Assembly (NCBI GenBank): GCA_011947345.1
Contig: JAAVTG010000283.1
Span: 1 to 34,428 of the forward strand
Length of the DNA stretch: 34,428 bases
DNA from: Phytophthora quininea
Taxonomy: Eukaryota > Oomycota > Peronosporomycetes > Peronosporales > Peronosporaceae
Direction: 5' to 3'
Shown: piece after piece, positions 1-11,155 of the stretch
Layout of the letters: every line of letters starts with the position of its first letter
Position numbering within the stretch: the first letter of the stretch is position 1
Notes under the pieces: generated by a model
Databases searched by the model: none
What the model saw: only the letters and a program-made list of their open reading frames with translations
What the model was told of the DNA's origin: nothing
Program-made: the position numbers and the translations under genes

Positions 1-1833
<1,833 letters not shown>

Positions 1834-1894
1834 ACTCGCCACCTTCGACGGTATCTAATCGACGTCCCTTCACCAAAGAATGGCCTCTCACGGA

Positions 1895-2083
1895 TCATTC
1901 GCAACGCACTCCACACGACCAACCAGCTTTATTCACATTTAAGTCTTTAATGCACGCTTTATTTAGTCCTTGCAATTTTTCCATCCCATGGCGCAACGTT
2001 TCCAACGACGCCAGCGTCATTTTCTCGGTCATACTGCGCTGCGTTCCCGACGACGCTAGCGTCATGTCTTGGTATATACTCAT
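1895..2083 (-). CDS. Small ORF with a 15-residue tandem repeat, unknown function
   Basis: A 62-residue ORF on the minus strand from ATG at 2083 (MSIYQDMTLASS...). The frame stays open upstream to about 2160, so it could instead be a downstream exon of the KIX-domain gene. Its distinguishing feature is two successive 15-residue units, MTLASSGTQRSMTEK and MTLASLETLRHGMEK. It sits in the gap between katanin and the KIX gene. No donor/acceptor pair joins it cleanly to that gene: the candidate GT...AG intron after the KIX domain leads into a stop. I do not recognise a family. It could be a real microprotein, a misjoined C-terminal exon, or chance. Confidence 0.2.
   Translation of the reverse strand: MSIYQDMTLASSGTQRSMTEKMTLASLETLRHGMEKLQGLNKACIKDLNVNKAGWSCGVRCE
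1976..2065 (-). repeat. Imperfect 45-bp tandem repeat, two units
   Basis: On the minus strand the unit starting ATGACGCTAGCGTCGTCGGG (2065-2021) is followed directly by a diverged copy starting ATGACGCTGGCGTCGTTGGA (2020-1976). The 45-bp period is a multiple of three. In the frame of the small ORF the repeat reads as two related 15-residue units, and no stop interrupts either copy. Confidence 0.6.
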
Positions 2084-2158
2084 CGAGGGTCTGAGCTGCT
2101 TCTCCACGCCGCAATTCTCAACCTGTACACAATCAAACCCCGTTCCGGTAGAAGCTAG

Positions 2159-3121
2159 TTAACGTTCGAGCGTGGCGTGCTCGATCAGGTCGCTGAGCTC
2201 AAAAGCCTGCTGAAAGTAGAACTCGCTCGAGGTCGTCTTAATGTGCAGAAGCTCCTCCTCCATCGTTGAGAGTACCAGCAAGAGTTTCTCGTAGTCTCCC
2301 TGACACTGCACATGCAGGCTACGCATAATCCTCTCGCGGGTCTTGGCGCGGTCTCGGGGCGACAGCTCCTGTCTCCACTGCGACGACACGTGGCGTGCGA
2401 GTCGAGGTCGCTTAGCAGCCTCCGCGGTGACGTCGGACCCTGCCGAGGGCGGAGTTCTTCTTTCTGGCCCCTCGTGGTCGGATCCGGCGACAGCAAGCTG
2501 TGAATACGCCAAGAAGACGTCGTGGGTGGCGTCAGGACCAGTCGGCTTGGCATGGTAATGTGCCGCGGACTGGCGGTGGGGTCCAGCCGCTCGTTGGTCG
2601 GGCTCTCTTCCCACACGGATCGGGGCGACGTCACGTTGTCCGACATCCTGGGCGATCCTGATTTCCCCGTCCTAAGAAGGACACTAGAGGTGAGGCCAGC
2701 GGGCCTCTGTCCTCTCTGTCCTGCTGCTTGTCCTGACCACGCGCCGGACTCTGTCGTTGCGGTGGGTGCATGGCGCTGGCGGCGGCCTCGAGGGACATGA
2801 CGGGTCTGGCGCTTCCCGGCAGCTGCTGACGGCGCCGCTGCAGCTCGTACTGGTCCAAAAGCGGCAGTTGCTTGTCGGCGTGGGTGGCCAGCAGGCCCAG
2901 CAGGCCCTGCGCTGCGCGGTCGTCCGACAGGCCGCCGCGACTCGGCAGCAGTGGCGGCACTCGCGGGGCGTCGCCGCGCTCGGCTGGCTCCACGCCGCGC
3001 TCTCGGCGATCGGCCGACCTGTGGTGCATTAGTCACGGACAGTGCGCGGTCAAGAGGACTCGATAGGAGGACGCAACACACTCGATAGCAAGAAGACTTC
3101 TTACCGCTGCTGCTCGTGCAT
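2159..3121 (-). CDS. KIX-domain protein, possible MED15-like coactivator subunit, two frame breaks
   Basis: Exon 1 runs 3121-3105 (ATG CAC GAG CAG CAG CG), then a canonical intron (GTAAGA ... TGACTAAT...CACAG), and exon 2 runs 3018-2159. The C-terminus is a KIX-like three-helix domain: WRQELSPRDRAKTRERIM, a middle helix, then STMEEELLHIKTTSSEFYFQ. This layout resembles the KIX of Mediator subunit MED15 and CBP, which binds activation domains in the nucleus. The preceding ~200 residues are low-complexity, rich in Arg, Gln, Pro and Ser. Two breaks sit in G-runs of the coding strand, near 2662-2669 (CGGGGAAA) and near 2465-2472 (GAGGGGCC). One extra G at each makes exon lengths sum to 293 codons (292 aa). 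That agreement argues for homopolymer undercalls. Assignment to MED15 is an inference; only the KIX-like domain is visible. Confidence 0.6.
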
Positions 3122-3430
3122 TTCGCAAATGGGACGACGCTTTGTCGAAGAAATTAGAGAGCGCTTCGAAAAAGATAGGCGGATCGGCTATGCTACGACC
3201 TCGCTTTAGTGGTCGAGCAATATACACACATTCGGAGGAGCGACCGGAACCGCTCGGAAAATGGGATTCTAACACCCAGACTGCATTGATCGCCTTGGAG
3301 ATTAGTATCAATGCTCCGTCGAGCGACTACAGACCGAGTGAGTGGCAACGTCGCTCTTCTGCGGGCTTTTAACGTGCAGAACTCATCATTCTTTAAGCAC
3401 GTTATGTTCGTAACCGGAGGGGCGCCTATT
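3122..3430. other. Intergenic gap, putative promoter of the KIX-domain gene
   Basis: This lies between the stop of the TLC-domain gene and the start of the KIX-domain gene, both on the minus strand. Both strands carry open frames of 75-90 codons (for example minus 3033-3311 and plus 3142-3372), but neither resembles a known protein and they overlap each other. The gap most likely holds the TLC 3' UTR and the KIX-gene promoter. Confidence 0.35.
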
Positions 3431-4167
3431 TTAACGAATTTTCGCAGATTTCAGATGCTCTTCTTCGTTTCCACCTGGGTCGTTCCGACGTCCGCATGCT
3501 GCAGCGTCGTGGAGGTCTTGCTTGGCGCCCGAGACGAGCTTGCTGGCGATCATGTAGAACCAGGCGTACTGCAGCAGGAAGAAGGGCGCGCAGGCCAGCA
3601 GATAGAGCTGCTGGCAGTTGCTGGCGATGCGCGGGACGAGGTACAGCGTGTTGAACACCACGCGCGACAGGAAGAAGGAGCTGGCGAAGAGCGCGCCCGC
3701 CAGCACGCTGTCCGTGAGCCTGTACCAGTTGTAGAAGCCCGTGCTCACCTCGTTGGTCTGTATCCACACGTATGGGTTACCGAACGAGGCGTCGCACATG
3801 GTCTTCTCCTTGGAGAAGAACACGACGCCCCAGTAGAGCCCGAGCAGGTGGTGGCCGTAGTCCATGAGGCGCGATCTCCGCAGCGTCGCCAGTCGAGCCA
3901 GGCCGTCGGCGTTCACCATCGCCACCAGGTCCACGAGGAAGAAGGCGAGCGACGCTGCCACCGTGACGGTCGTGTCCAGGGAGAAGTAGAGCGTGGTCGT
4001 CGACGCGAGCGTGGAGACCACCCCGTGCGCAGCGTTCAGCGTGATGATGTGGTTGCGGCCGCGCTCCCCGCCGGCACGGAGATCAGCACGAGCGCCCACA
4101 GCATCGACCAACACACGACAGCCACCGCCAGGTTCGCCACACGCTCGTCCGCCAGCTCCAGCAGCAT
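3431..4167 (-). CDS. TLC-domain (TRAM/LAG1/CLN8) multi-pass membrane protein, one frame break
   Basis: A single-exon membrane protein of about 245 residues. From ATG at 4167 it begins MLLELADERVANLAVAVV with an early hydrophobic segment. Further hydrophobic segments follow (VTVAASLAFFLVDLVAMV, LAGALFASSFFLSRVVF, YLLACAPFFLLQYAWFYM). The TLC hallmark is a double histidine in a membrane segment, here DYGHHLLGLYWG, preceded by NHIITLNAAHGVV. TLC proteins include ceramide synthases, TRAM and the TLCD/TMEM56 group. The ceramide-synthase Hox-like region and long loop are absent, so a TLCD-type lipid-handling or membrane-composition protein fits best. The frame breaks near 4065-4069 in a GGGG run (coding strand GCGGGGAGCG); one extra G restores a 246-codon frame. 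A long plus-strand open frame over the same region is a shadow. Confidence 0.7.
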
Positions 4168-4488
4168 GATCGACGGATCCGCGACGAAAGATCGCGATCA
4201 AAAACAGTTCTAGACTATTGATCCAGATCCAAGACAGCATTTCTAGATGCGTCGCGTGCCGAGATGATCTTCCTGCAAAGTGTAGACGAACGCAGGCGAC
4301 TTGGACGTAAGACTTGGACATACGATTCGAAGCCGTTTGCCGGCATGACAAACACATCCATCGAATACGATATCTCGACGTCGACGAAAGGTGAGACGTT
4401 CATTCTCTTTCGATTATTTCCAAACTGACAAATGTTGTGTTCAGCAACTGCAGGAGTAGCTGGCTGGTGACGGTGGTGTCTACATAAC
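4168..4488. other. Intergenic gap between the ZIP and TLC genes
   Basis: Both neighbours are on the minus strand, so this should hold the ZIP 3' UTR and the TLC promoter. A 62-codon minus-strand ORF (4403-4215, starting MNVSPFVDVEISYSM) is present but unlike any family I recognise. No RNA gene or repeat was seen. Confidence 0.35.
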
Positions 4489-5497
4489 TTAAGCCCACTT
4501 GCCGATGAGCGCCATGAGGCCGGCGCCCAACCACAGGCAAACGTAGATGGAGAAGCGCTGTGCGGCCGAGCGAGACAGGAACTGGTGGTTGGTGGTCATG
4601 TTGTACGTCAGTAGCTCGACGAGGCCCGTGTACAGCAGGATGCCGCCGGCCACGCAGTCCAGGATGCCCTGCACCCACAGGGCCGTGGTGGACGAGTCCG
4701 AGTACGTGGTACGGATGGCAATACCGATCACCTGGCCGATCGGGGTCGTGATCGCGAACGCAAAGTTGACCATGAAGAGCTTTCCTTGCTCTCGAGGAGC
4801 CCAACGCCGACGTGCCGATGGCGATACCTTCGAAGAACTGGTGGAAGCACAAGGCGGCGAGCAGCGTCTTGAACTGCGAGCCCGTGGTCACGGCCAGGTC
4901 GAGACCGATGATGACAGAGTGGAAGATGACACCGGCCTCGAAGATGATCGTGGCGATCTTGCGGCGGATCTTGGAGTCGTGCGCAGCGTGGTCGATGCCC
5001 TTCTCGTGGTAGTCCGTCGTCTGCGGGGTCAGCGCTCCGTCCGGTGTGCCGACAGGTTCCTGCATGATGGCCTCCGGGGTGTGACCGTGAGCGTGGCCGT
5101 GGCCGTGGAGCAGTGATCCCTGGTTGCCGAAGAAGACGGAGCTCTCGCACTCGATCAGGTGCATGACCACGAGCGTGATCAGCACGAACGCCAGGCCGAG
5201 ACTCCCGTAGTCCTCGACGATGGAACCGAGACACTCGTTGCTGAGCTTCTCAATACCTTCGTTGATCATGTGGATGAGACCCGTGGCGATGACCACGCCG
5301 TACGCAAAGGCGCTGACGGACTCCATGATGACCGAGTTGGCGTTGCAGACCGGGATCTTCTGCGCGATAATGGGGATCAGCGTGCCCGCCGCGGACACCA
5401 CGAAGATGATGAAGATGGAGCCGACGTGCAGCGCCATGTCGTACTCGTTCTCACCGTCTAGCGAGACGCACCCGCAGCACGTTCCTTCGTCAGCCAT
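4489..5497 (-). CDS. ZIP-family divalent metal (Zn/Fe) transporter, one frame break
   Basis: A single-exon ZIP permease of about 336 residues that would move Zn2+ or related ions into the cytosol. Start ATG at 5497 gives MADEGTCCGCVSLDGENE, a cysteine-rich N-terminus; the frame is open further upstream but this start suits the family. Hydrophobic segments begin with VGSIFIIFVVSAAGTLIPII. The cytosolic loop is histidine-rich (HGHGHAHGHT), as is typical of ZIPs. The metal site in the fourth and fifth membrane segments is represented by FHSVIIGLDLAV and CFHQFFEGIAIG. The last segments (MVNFAFAITTPIGQVIGIAI, ILDCVAGGILLYTGLVELL) lie in another frame. The break is near 4787-4795, inside a GAGAG run; two missing bases there would give a smooth join and a 337-codon frame. 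It is flanked by the TLC gene downstream and a large gap upstream. Confidence 0.85.
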
Positions 5498-6590
5498 GGT
5501 GAGACGGTGGGTAGTCGAGTTTGCAAGGCCAAACTTTGGTAGTCGCTCGAGGGCAAATGGAAAAGTGACCGACCACCACGTCCGAGGATTCCGGAGTCCG
5601 TGCACCATAGAGCTGCCTGGCGCCGTCGGCACAGACCGCACGTGTCACACTCACTCGTCCATACAGTGTCAAGCATAACAGGCGCCGCCGCCGTCGGACA
5701 AGTGTAGGGATTGCAGCTCTGCGGCGACGATCGGCGTTCGCCGTCGGATAAGCTCCCACGGTCCATTCAACACGGTTCCATTTGCCCTCGATCTGAAAGC
5801 GTCGGCGCCGCCGCTGAACGCTGCAGGGCCAGCAAAACGAGAGGATTTGCCAACTGAAGGCTAAAGGCTGCAAGTGCTGTCAGTGCTGTCGGTGGAATCT
5901 CACACCGGCAGAATGGCTCTTGTCAGTGGAGGGTAGCATCGAAGATGGGAACTCAACTCCGGGTCAAGAATGCGGCGCGGACGCTGGCGAGTCCATTGGC
6001 GCCAGTCTGCGGAGCAACGCCAACATAAAGTGAATCGTGGGGTGAACGCATCGAATTGTTGCCAAGCAGTGCGATCCCCAACGTGGATGACACGGCTCGT
6101 ATCGGAGACTTGGGGAAGCGTTGTCGAAGTGGCGTTAAAAGGTTGGTGCAGTGCGCAGACGGGTGTGAGTGTAGACGAAACCGGCGAATGTCGCCGTCGG
6201 ATCACTTGTTGACCAGGCAGCGCCACCATTTTGTCGGCGAGGACGTCTGCACCGGTACTTGCAAGACCTCTGCGTCTGTCGATGTTGATGCAATGCAGTT
6301 GACCGCTGCGTTCCCACTGGCACGCAGGCCCCGCTGAGATGGAGGGATCCAACAGACAAGGGTAGTCTGGTTCAATACCTTTCGCCTTTGGATGCAAGTT
6401 TCATGATGCAGCGGAAAGCCCTCGTACATGCATATATCTCCATCGCCCCTCTCACTGAGAAAGGGGGCGCGTGTAGTCTGAGCCGGAGCAGCACCACGCC
6501 GTGCTTCATCAATCGCCCGACGATCTTAGCGTTTTGACGCCTCTCCATGTGAATAAATACTGGCTACTATCGGTATATCATTTATCACAC
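5498..6590. other. 1.1-kb gap between divergent ZIP and RING genes, no convincing gene
   Basis: The longest open frame is minus 6397-5900 (165 codons). It overlaps comparable frames on the plus strand, lacks recognisable motifs and has an unremarkable composition for a shadow ORF. I looked for tRNA-like cloverleaves, transposon terminal repeats and domain signatures and saw none. The stretch presumably contains both 5' UTRs and promoters. It is the longest gene-free interval in the window. Confidence 0.4.
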
Positions 6591-8406
6591 ATGTACCCAC
6601 CAAATGGTACAAACGGCCGATACCGACTCACTACCGAACCGAGCCTTATACCGACCAGCGAAATTTGGCGCCAATTCAAAAAATTGCAGTACGACATGGA
6701 GCGCAGTGAGATCGAGCGTCTGCGCGCGATGGAGGCCGCGTACCAGCGCGAGCGGCAGCAGCGCGACATGCTCGAGAAGAAGTACGCGCGGCTGAAGCGG
6801 CGCTACGTGCGTCTGGAGCGCTCCTACTCTCGTCTGCAGTTGGAGACGCGCGGGGTAAAGTGTCGGAATGTTTGATACACTACTATTTCTGCTAAAATAC
6901 TCACGCTTTGCTGCGTACAGAAAAGAAATGACGGCGCCGAGACGCCCACAGATCCTTCAGACACGCCCGGAAGTGGCCAATCTACGCCCAGTTCGCACAC
7001 GTCCTCGGTATTGACCGTCATAGATCCTTCTACATTACGTGGGACTTAACGCTCGTGTTGCTACGACCAGTTTGCAGTGATAGACCTCACGAGTCCCAAC
7101 TCGTCGGCAACATCGATACGCCACAGCAGCCTGCGGTCGGTGAATGGTATTTCCAGGCAACTACGCAGCTCTCAAGAGGAGAATCGATCGATCAGTGACG
7201 ATATCTGTGCGGAGAGTCCGAGATCGTCCATGGGATCACCGGAGACCTCGACTATGGGGACACGTGGCAGTGCAGACCAAGAGGAGAAAGAGGAGGAGAC
7301 GACGCAGAGGAGAACAAGCAGTGACAGGGTTCCAGAGTCGACAAGACGCATGCACTTGGACTTCCGTCTGCCTGATAGATTCTTTCAGCGCCACTCAGCG
7401 CTATCGGCTACGACTCATCGGTCATTGCAGCACACTCTGCCTTCCGAAGAGTCTACGAGGTATCATAGGTCCCCACGATCGGCGCATTCTGTGACTACAA
7501 ATAGCGGTGAACCACGCACACAAACTCGACCCCGACTCAGATTGCATCCTTCCCCGGAGCGAACAGCAGCTCATGGCTACGGCTATGAACTGGAGCAGGA
7601 AGTTGAGCCTCGTGCCCACCGACACACCAGGTATCGTTGGGTGTCAGGTCCGTCGGCGCTGCCGACTACACCTTCACCCACTACGTCATCACGGACAGTG
7701 CCGACGGTCTCGTCGCCAGTGTCCCGATCAAATAACCAGACTGATGAAGAAGCTTCACTGGCGCTGGCACGGTACCTTCAACAACAAGAGGTAACAGTAA
7801 CACCACGTTGTGCTGTCATGACATTGTGCGCTTACGGATGTCTTAACTTACATTTGTGTAGAATATTGCAGCGTACGAGGAATATGAAGCTCGTCTTCGC
7901 GATACAGCAGAGCAAGAATACCAACGTTCAGCCATGGCTAGCACGACGGGTCTCTCTGGTTTGGCGAGCCACTCGCGTGATGTTGATCCTGACAATATGA
8001 CGTACGAAGAGCTGTTACGGCTAGGAGAGGAGGTTGGTGACGTCAAGAAGGAGCGATGGGGGCAAATGGCTGTACAGGTTCTCTCTAGTCTGCCAACGCA
8101 TCGGTGGACTAGTGGCCATGGCGAAGATGTCTCGTACGTCTGAATCCTCCTTGTTGCCTGATCAAGATTGAGTCGCTGATGCATTTGTTCTTCGTCCAGT
8201 TGCATTATTTGCCAGTACAACTTTGTACCGAATGATCGAGCGACGACGTTGCCGTGTGCCCACGTATTTCATGAAGGTACGTCAAGACTTTCTGATTCCG
8301 GATTTTAATTAAACAGTGTGTGTTTGGCGATTTAGATTGCGTTGACGGCTGGATACGTGAAAACAATAGCTGCCCGCTTTGCAAGAGAGAAATCGTGCCA
8401 TTGTAA
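6591..8406 (+). CDS. RING-H2 E3 ubiquitin ligase with coiled coil and SIM-like motif
   Basis: Six exons: 6591-6854, 6921-7007, 7071-7790, 7862-8133, 8200-8276 and 8336-8406, giving 496 residues with all intron phases consistent and no frame break. ATG 6591 is the first in frame; ATG 6696 is an alternative. The N-terminus is a charged coiled coil (MERSEIERLRAMEAAYQRER onward, ending before residue 88). Exon 3 opens with AVIDLTSP, which fits the SUMO-interaction core V-I-D-L-T, then about 230 Ser/Thr/Arg-rich, probably disordered residues. Exon 4 has DNMTYEELLRLGEEVGDVKK, resembling the element before the RING in plant BIG BROTHER-type ligases. The C-terminal RING-H2 reads CIICQYNF...LPCAHVFHEDCVDGW...CPLCKREI, with all eight zinc ligands (C3H2C3). 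Predicted role: transfer of ubiquitin from an E2 to a substrate; the substrate is unknown. Confidence 0.85.
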
Positions 8407-8580
8407 GCATGCTACCGACGAATAATGTCTAAGAAAACCCGGGATTCGTCGTGAAGCGATTTGCGCGATTCGCTATCATATTCTTGGTAAAGCGCTTAAC
8501 TTTTGCAGAAGGGGATTCATGTAGTCGATCACCGTCACATCCACGGTGCCACGAAGTTTGGCATTTCCCGAGTTGTGGCG

Positions 8581-9209
8581 ATGGCGTTGCTGCTCATGCT
8601 GTTCGCGATGCAGATACGTCGAATACTGGCAATCACGGGCGCGCAGAATATGCCGGTGAAGAGCACATGTGGACTGACGCCTCACAAACTGACAGGAGGA
8701 GATAGCGGATGCGACAGTGGATCAAATGAAGCCTTTGAGCGACAATTTGACGTTTTGGAAGCAAAGATTTTTATCAAGTACGCCGAGCAGAAAGCCAAAC
8801 CGACTAAGATGAACGCCAAGATGACCGACCTGGAAGCCAAGATCGCGGACAACGGTAAACGACTGGACAAGCTAGAAGACTACTACTACCCGTTCGCCCA
8901 AGCTGTGGCACTGCGCAGCTTGCTCGGTGTCCACCTGGACGATCTGCTCGAACAACTGCCAAAGCACTGGTCCAAGTCGTCGAAGATCAAGCATCTCCAA
9001 GCGACTGGCCTCTCTGACTATGATCGTTGGGTGCTGGACAAACACAGAGCGCTGTCCAAAGACGTCCACGTCGTGCCGAGCCCGGAGTTGGCCAACGTAG
9101 CGTTATCTACATAGGATTGTCGCAAGAAGACAAGGTCGACTTCGAGGAGTTGTTCGAGACCCAGTACGGACAACCACTAGTACCCAACCACGACGCCAAC
9201 AGTGAGTGA
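8581..9209 (+). CDS. Membrane-anchored coiled-coil protein, unknown function, one frame break
   Basis: About 209 residues from ATG 8581. The start MALLLMLFAMQIRRILAI is a hydrophobic signal-anchor or signal-peptide-like segment; open frame also exists upstream. The middle is charged and helical (MNAKMTDLEAKIADNGKRLD) and fits a coiled coil. It is followed by DYYYPFAQAVALRSLLGV, SDYDRWVLDKHRAL, and an acidic tail EDKVDFEELFETQYGQPL. The C-terminal part is one frame away from the rest: the break lies near 9095-9110, and one missing base makes the length divisible by three. I do not recognise the family. A secreted effector was considered, but there is no RxLR/dEER or LxLFLAK motif. It may be a lineage-specific oomycete protein. 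It is located just before the TMEM138 relic. Confidence 0.5.
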
Positions 9210-9290
9210 GTGAGTCTTCAAGTCGGTCGATCGTTATACGTTGTCTGGCATAAATAAAATTCGTCGACTGAGCACCTTGCTATCAAGATC

Positions 9291-9511
9291 ATGACGTCGA
9301 AGGGCAAGCCGCCTTCCACAAGAAAGTTGGCGGTGTGGTCTGCCGGTCTGTACCTCGTGTACATTGCAATTTGTCCATTGAGTACGGAGACTTCCCTGGC
9401 CGGACGCGACGGACAACACTGTACTGTCGAGCTGTCACAAGCTAGGCAAGTTGTGTAGCAGATGAAGATTTTGACGCGATTTGAAAAAAATATCGTTCAT
9501 AGTGTTCACAG
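9291..9511 (+). pseudogene. Internally deleted relic of TMEM138
   Basis: The first ~120 bases (ATGACGTCGAAGGGCAAG...) closely resemble exon 1 of the intact TMEM138 gene at 13675 (ATGACGTTGAAGGGCAAG). This includes the shared stretches TCCATTGAGTACGGAGAC and GACGCGACGGAC. At about 9412-9416 the similarity jumps to exon 3 of the parent (ACTGTCGAGC...CACAAGCT), then follows parent intron 3 (GATGAAGATTTTGACGCGAT versus GGTGAAGGTTTTGACGCGAT) to its acceptor at about 9511. Roughly 355 bp of the parent (about 13805-14163: end of exon 1, introns 1 and 2, exon 2 and the start of exon 3) are missing. The exon 3 donor GTAAGT has become GCAAGT. A 55-codon frame from 9291 to 9458 survives but lacks the central membrane segments. 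Like its parent, it lies on the plus strand next to a minus-strand MetAP1 gene. Confidence 0.8.
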
Positions 9512-9591
9512 TGAGGATTAGATGTTGTTGAAGTTTGCTTTCCTGCTATGGTTTCCAGGATAATGCAATGATGCTGTGCTTCATCGCAGCG

Positions 9592-10736
9592 CTACGGTTT
9601 GATCGGACGCTGCACCTTGACTTGACTCCACTTCATCACTGGTTCGTCCTCACGAGCAGTCAGAATCTCGTAGCCGGTCTCCGTCACGAGGAATGTGTGC
9701 TCAAATTGCGCAGACCGTAAGCCATCCCGGGTAACGGACGTCCACTGGTCGGGCCACACCTGATCACGCCAGGTGCCAACATTGATCATCGGCTCGATCG
9801 TGAAGACCATCCCAGGTTTCATGATGCCAACCGCCTTGTTCTTCGGGTAGTGAGGAATATCCGGAGCGCCGTGCATCACAAACCCCACACCATGTCCGCA
9901 GTATGCCTTGACAACGGAGAAGTTCTCGGCGTTGGCAACAGCTGCGATGTGTTTGCCAAGCTCACGGAACATGGTTCCAGGACGGATGAGCTTTACCGCC
10001 GCGGCCAAGCTCTCGAACGTCGTCTTTACCAGACGAACGCCTTCCTCGTCGACGTTCCCCACCAGAAACGTCTCGTTTAGGTCTCCATGATATCCGTCCT
10101 TGTACACCGTGACGTCCAGGTTCACAATGTCTCCATCTTCGATCGGACGTGAGTCCGGAATGCCATGGCAGATCACCTCGTTCACTGAGATACAGACAGA
10201 CTTTGGGAAACGGTAGTAGTTAAGTGGGGACGGGTAGCAGCCTCGTTCAATGCAGGCCTCGTGGACGATCTTGTCAATCTCGTCTCCAGTTACTCCAGGA
10301 CGTAGCGCGTTGCCAGCGATGTCCAGGATCTCTCTGCCAGCCTTGCAGGCCGCTCGAACGCCTTCCAGCTGCTCTGGCGTGTACACGGGGATAGATCTGT
10401 CCGACTGCTGCTCCATCAACGGCACGCCCGTCTCGGAGTAGTCTGGCCGTTGGATGCTGTCCGGCAGCCCCTCTTCTCGGACACAGTGCCAGGACGCAGC
10501 TTGCCAGTAAATTGGTAGCCGTCAAAAGGTGACGAGGACTTGGCGCGGTCCTGCTCGTCGGCGATGGCTTGCATGAACATCTTGTGGAGTCCCTTGTGCG
10601 CAGCCCAGTAGCCCTTGAAGCATTGCTGAGAGCAAAAGCTGCTCATGGCCGGAGGGATGCCCAGTTTCTTGCAGGTCGGGCAAATGAGCGAGCCGCTCTT
10701 GCCGCAGTCCGGAGTCACGCACGCGAGTCCTCCCAT
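9592..10736 (-). CDS. METAP1: Methionine aminopeptidase 1, copy A, one frame break
   Basis: Removes the initiator methionine from nascent proteins when the second residue is small; a cytosolic, ribosome-associated M24 metallopeptidase. The N-terminal zinc finger is CVTPDCG...CPTCKKLG...FCSQQCFKGYWAAHKGLH. The catalytic domain has [10 protein letters not shown], the two aspartates in [17 protein letters not shown], the histidine in YCGHGVGF, and glutamates in FTIEPMIN and [10 protein letters not shown]. Start ATG 10736 gives MGGLACVTPDCG. The minus strand also offers a 5' intron (ACA|GTGAGT...GTGCAG|AGACTG) that would add MATRLTIT in frame from a second upstream ATG. The frame breaks near 10467-10480, between the zinc finger and the catalytic domain; one missing base would give 381 residues, as in copies B and C. 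The next genes are the TMEM138 relic downstream and EXO1 upstream. Confidence 0.9.
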
Positions 10737-11155
10737 AGTGATTGTCAGTCTCTGCACTGCCAGGAAATTGGAAAGTGAGAGCAAAAGATTATGAAGACAG
10801 GACCTTCACTCACTGTAGCCATGTCTAAAGTGGCTGCACTGAAATCCTATCCCTACTTCGTATTTCGCTGGTCGACCTTTCGATGCCAGTCATTTATGAC
10901 GACGATCTTCCAACAGCAGCAACGGCAACTAGCACGCAACTACGTGCGTTTCTACTGCAAGGAAGGCTTCCGTAGCGGCTCGTGCTGTCTGGGATGCCGT
11001 TGGGAAGTTTTGATAGACGCCGAGTTCACGCCTTGCAGCAAGGGGGTCCAATAGTGTACTGCTACAGGACCTTGCCACAGGACCTACGTCACATCCATTT
11101 CGGTTCCTTCAGGTAGCGAATTACTAGTATCTAGACATTTACTATTTTTTCATAG
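10737..11155. other. Intergenic gap between EXO1 and MetAP1-A
   Basis: Both neighbours are on the minus strand, so this holds the EXO1 3' UTR and the MetAP1-A promoter and possible 5' intron (about 10758-10821). A plus-strand 87-codon frame (10791-11054) has no recognisable domain and looks like chance. Nothing else was seen. Confidence 0.4.

Larger units (their letters stand above)
1834..2158. other. Intergenic gap between katanin and the KIX-domain gene
   Basis: This stretch is 5' of katanin and 3' of the KIX-domain gene, both on the minus strand. It contains one small minus-strand ORF with an internal repeat, listed separately. No terminator, RNA gene or clear promoter motif was recognised. 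Confidence 0.4.

Noticed and set aside
3311..4213. 300-codon plus-strand open frame
   Set aside because: It lies opposite the TLC-domain gene. Its Glu/Arg/Val/His-rich composition is the mirror of that coding strand, and no family resemblance was seen.
5900..6397. 165-codon minus-strand open frame in the large gap
   Set aside because: It has no recognisable motif, overlaps plus-strand frames of similar size and has no supporting splice sites or neighbours.
6664..6672. Second TTTGGCGCC E2F-like site
   Set aside because: It is inside RING exon 1 coding sequence (EIWRQF), so it is most likely a coincidence of codons.
8581..9209. Secreted RxLR or crinkler effector
   Set aside because: The N-terminus is hydrophobic, but there is no RxLR, dEER or LxLFLAK motif; QIRRILAI is not a match.
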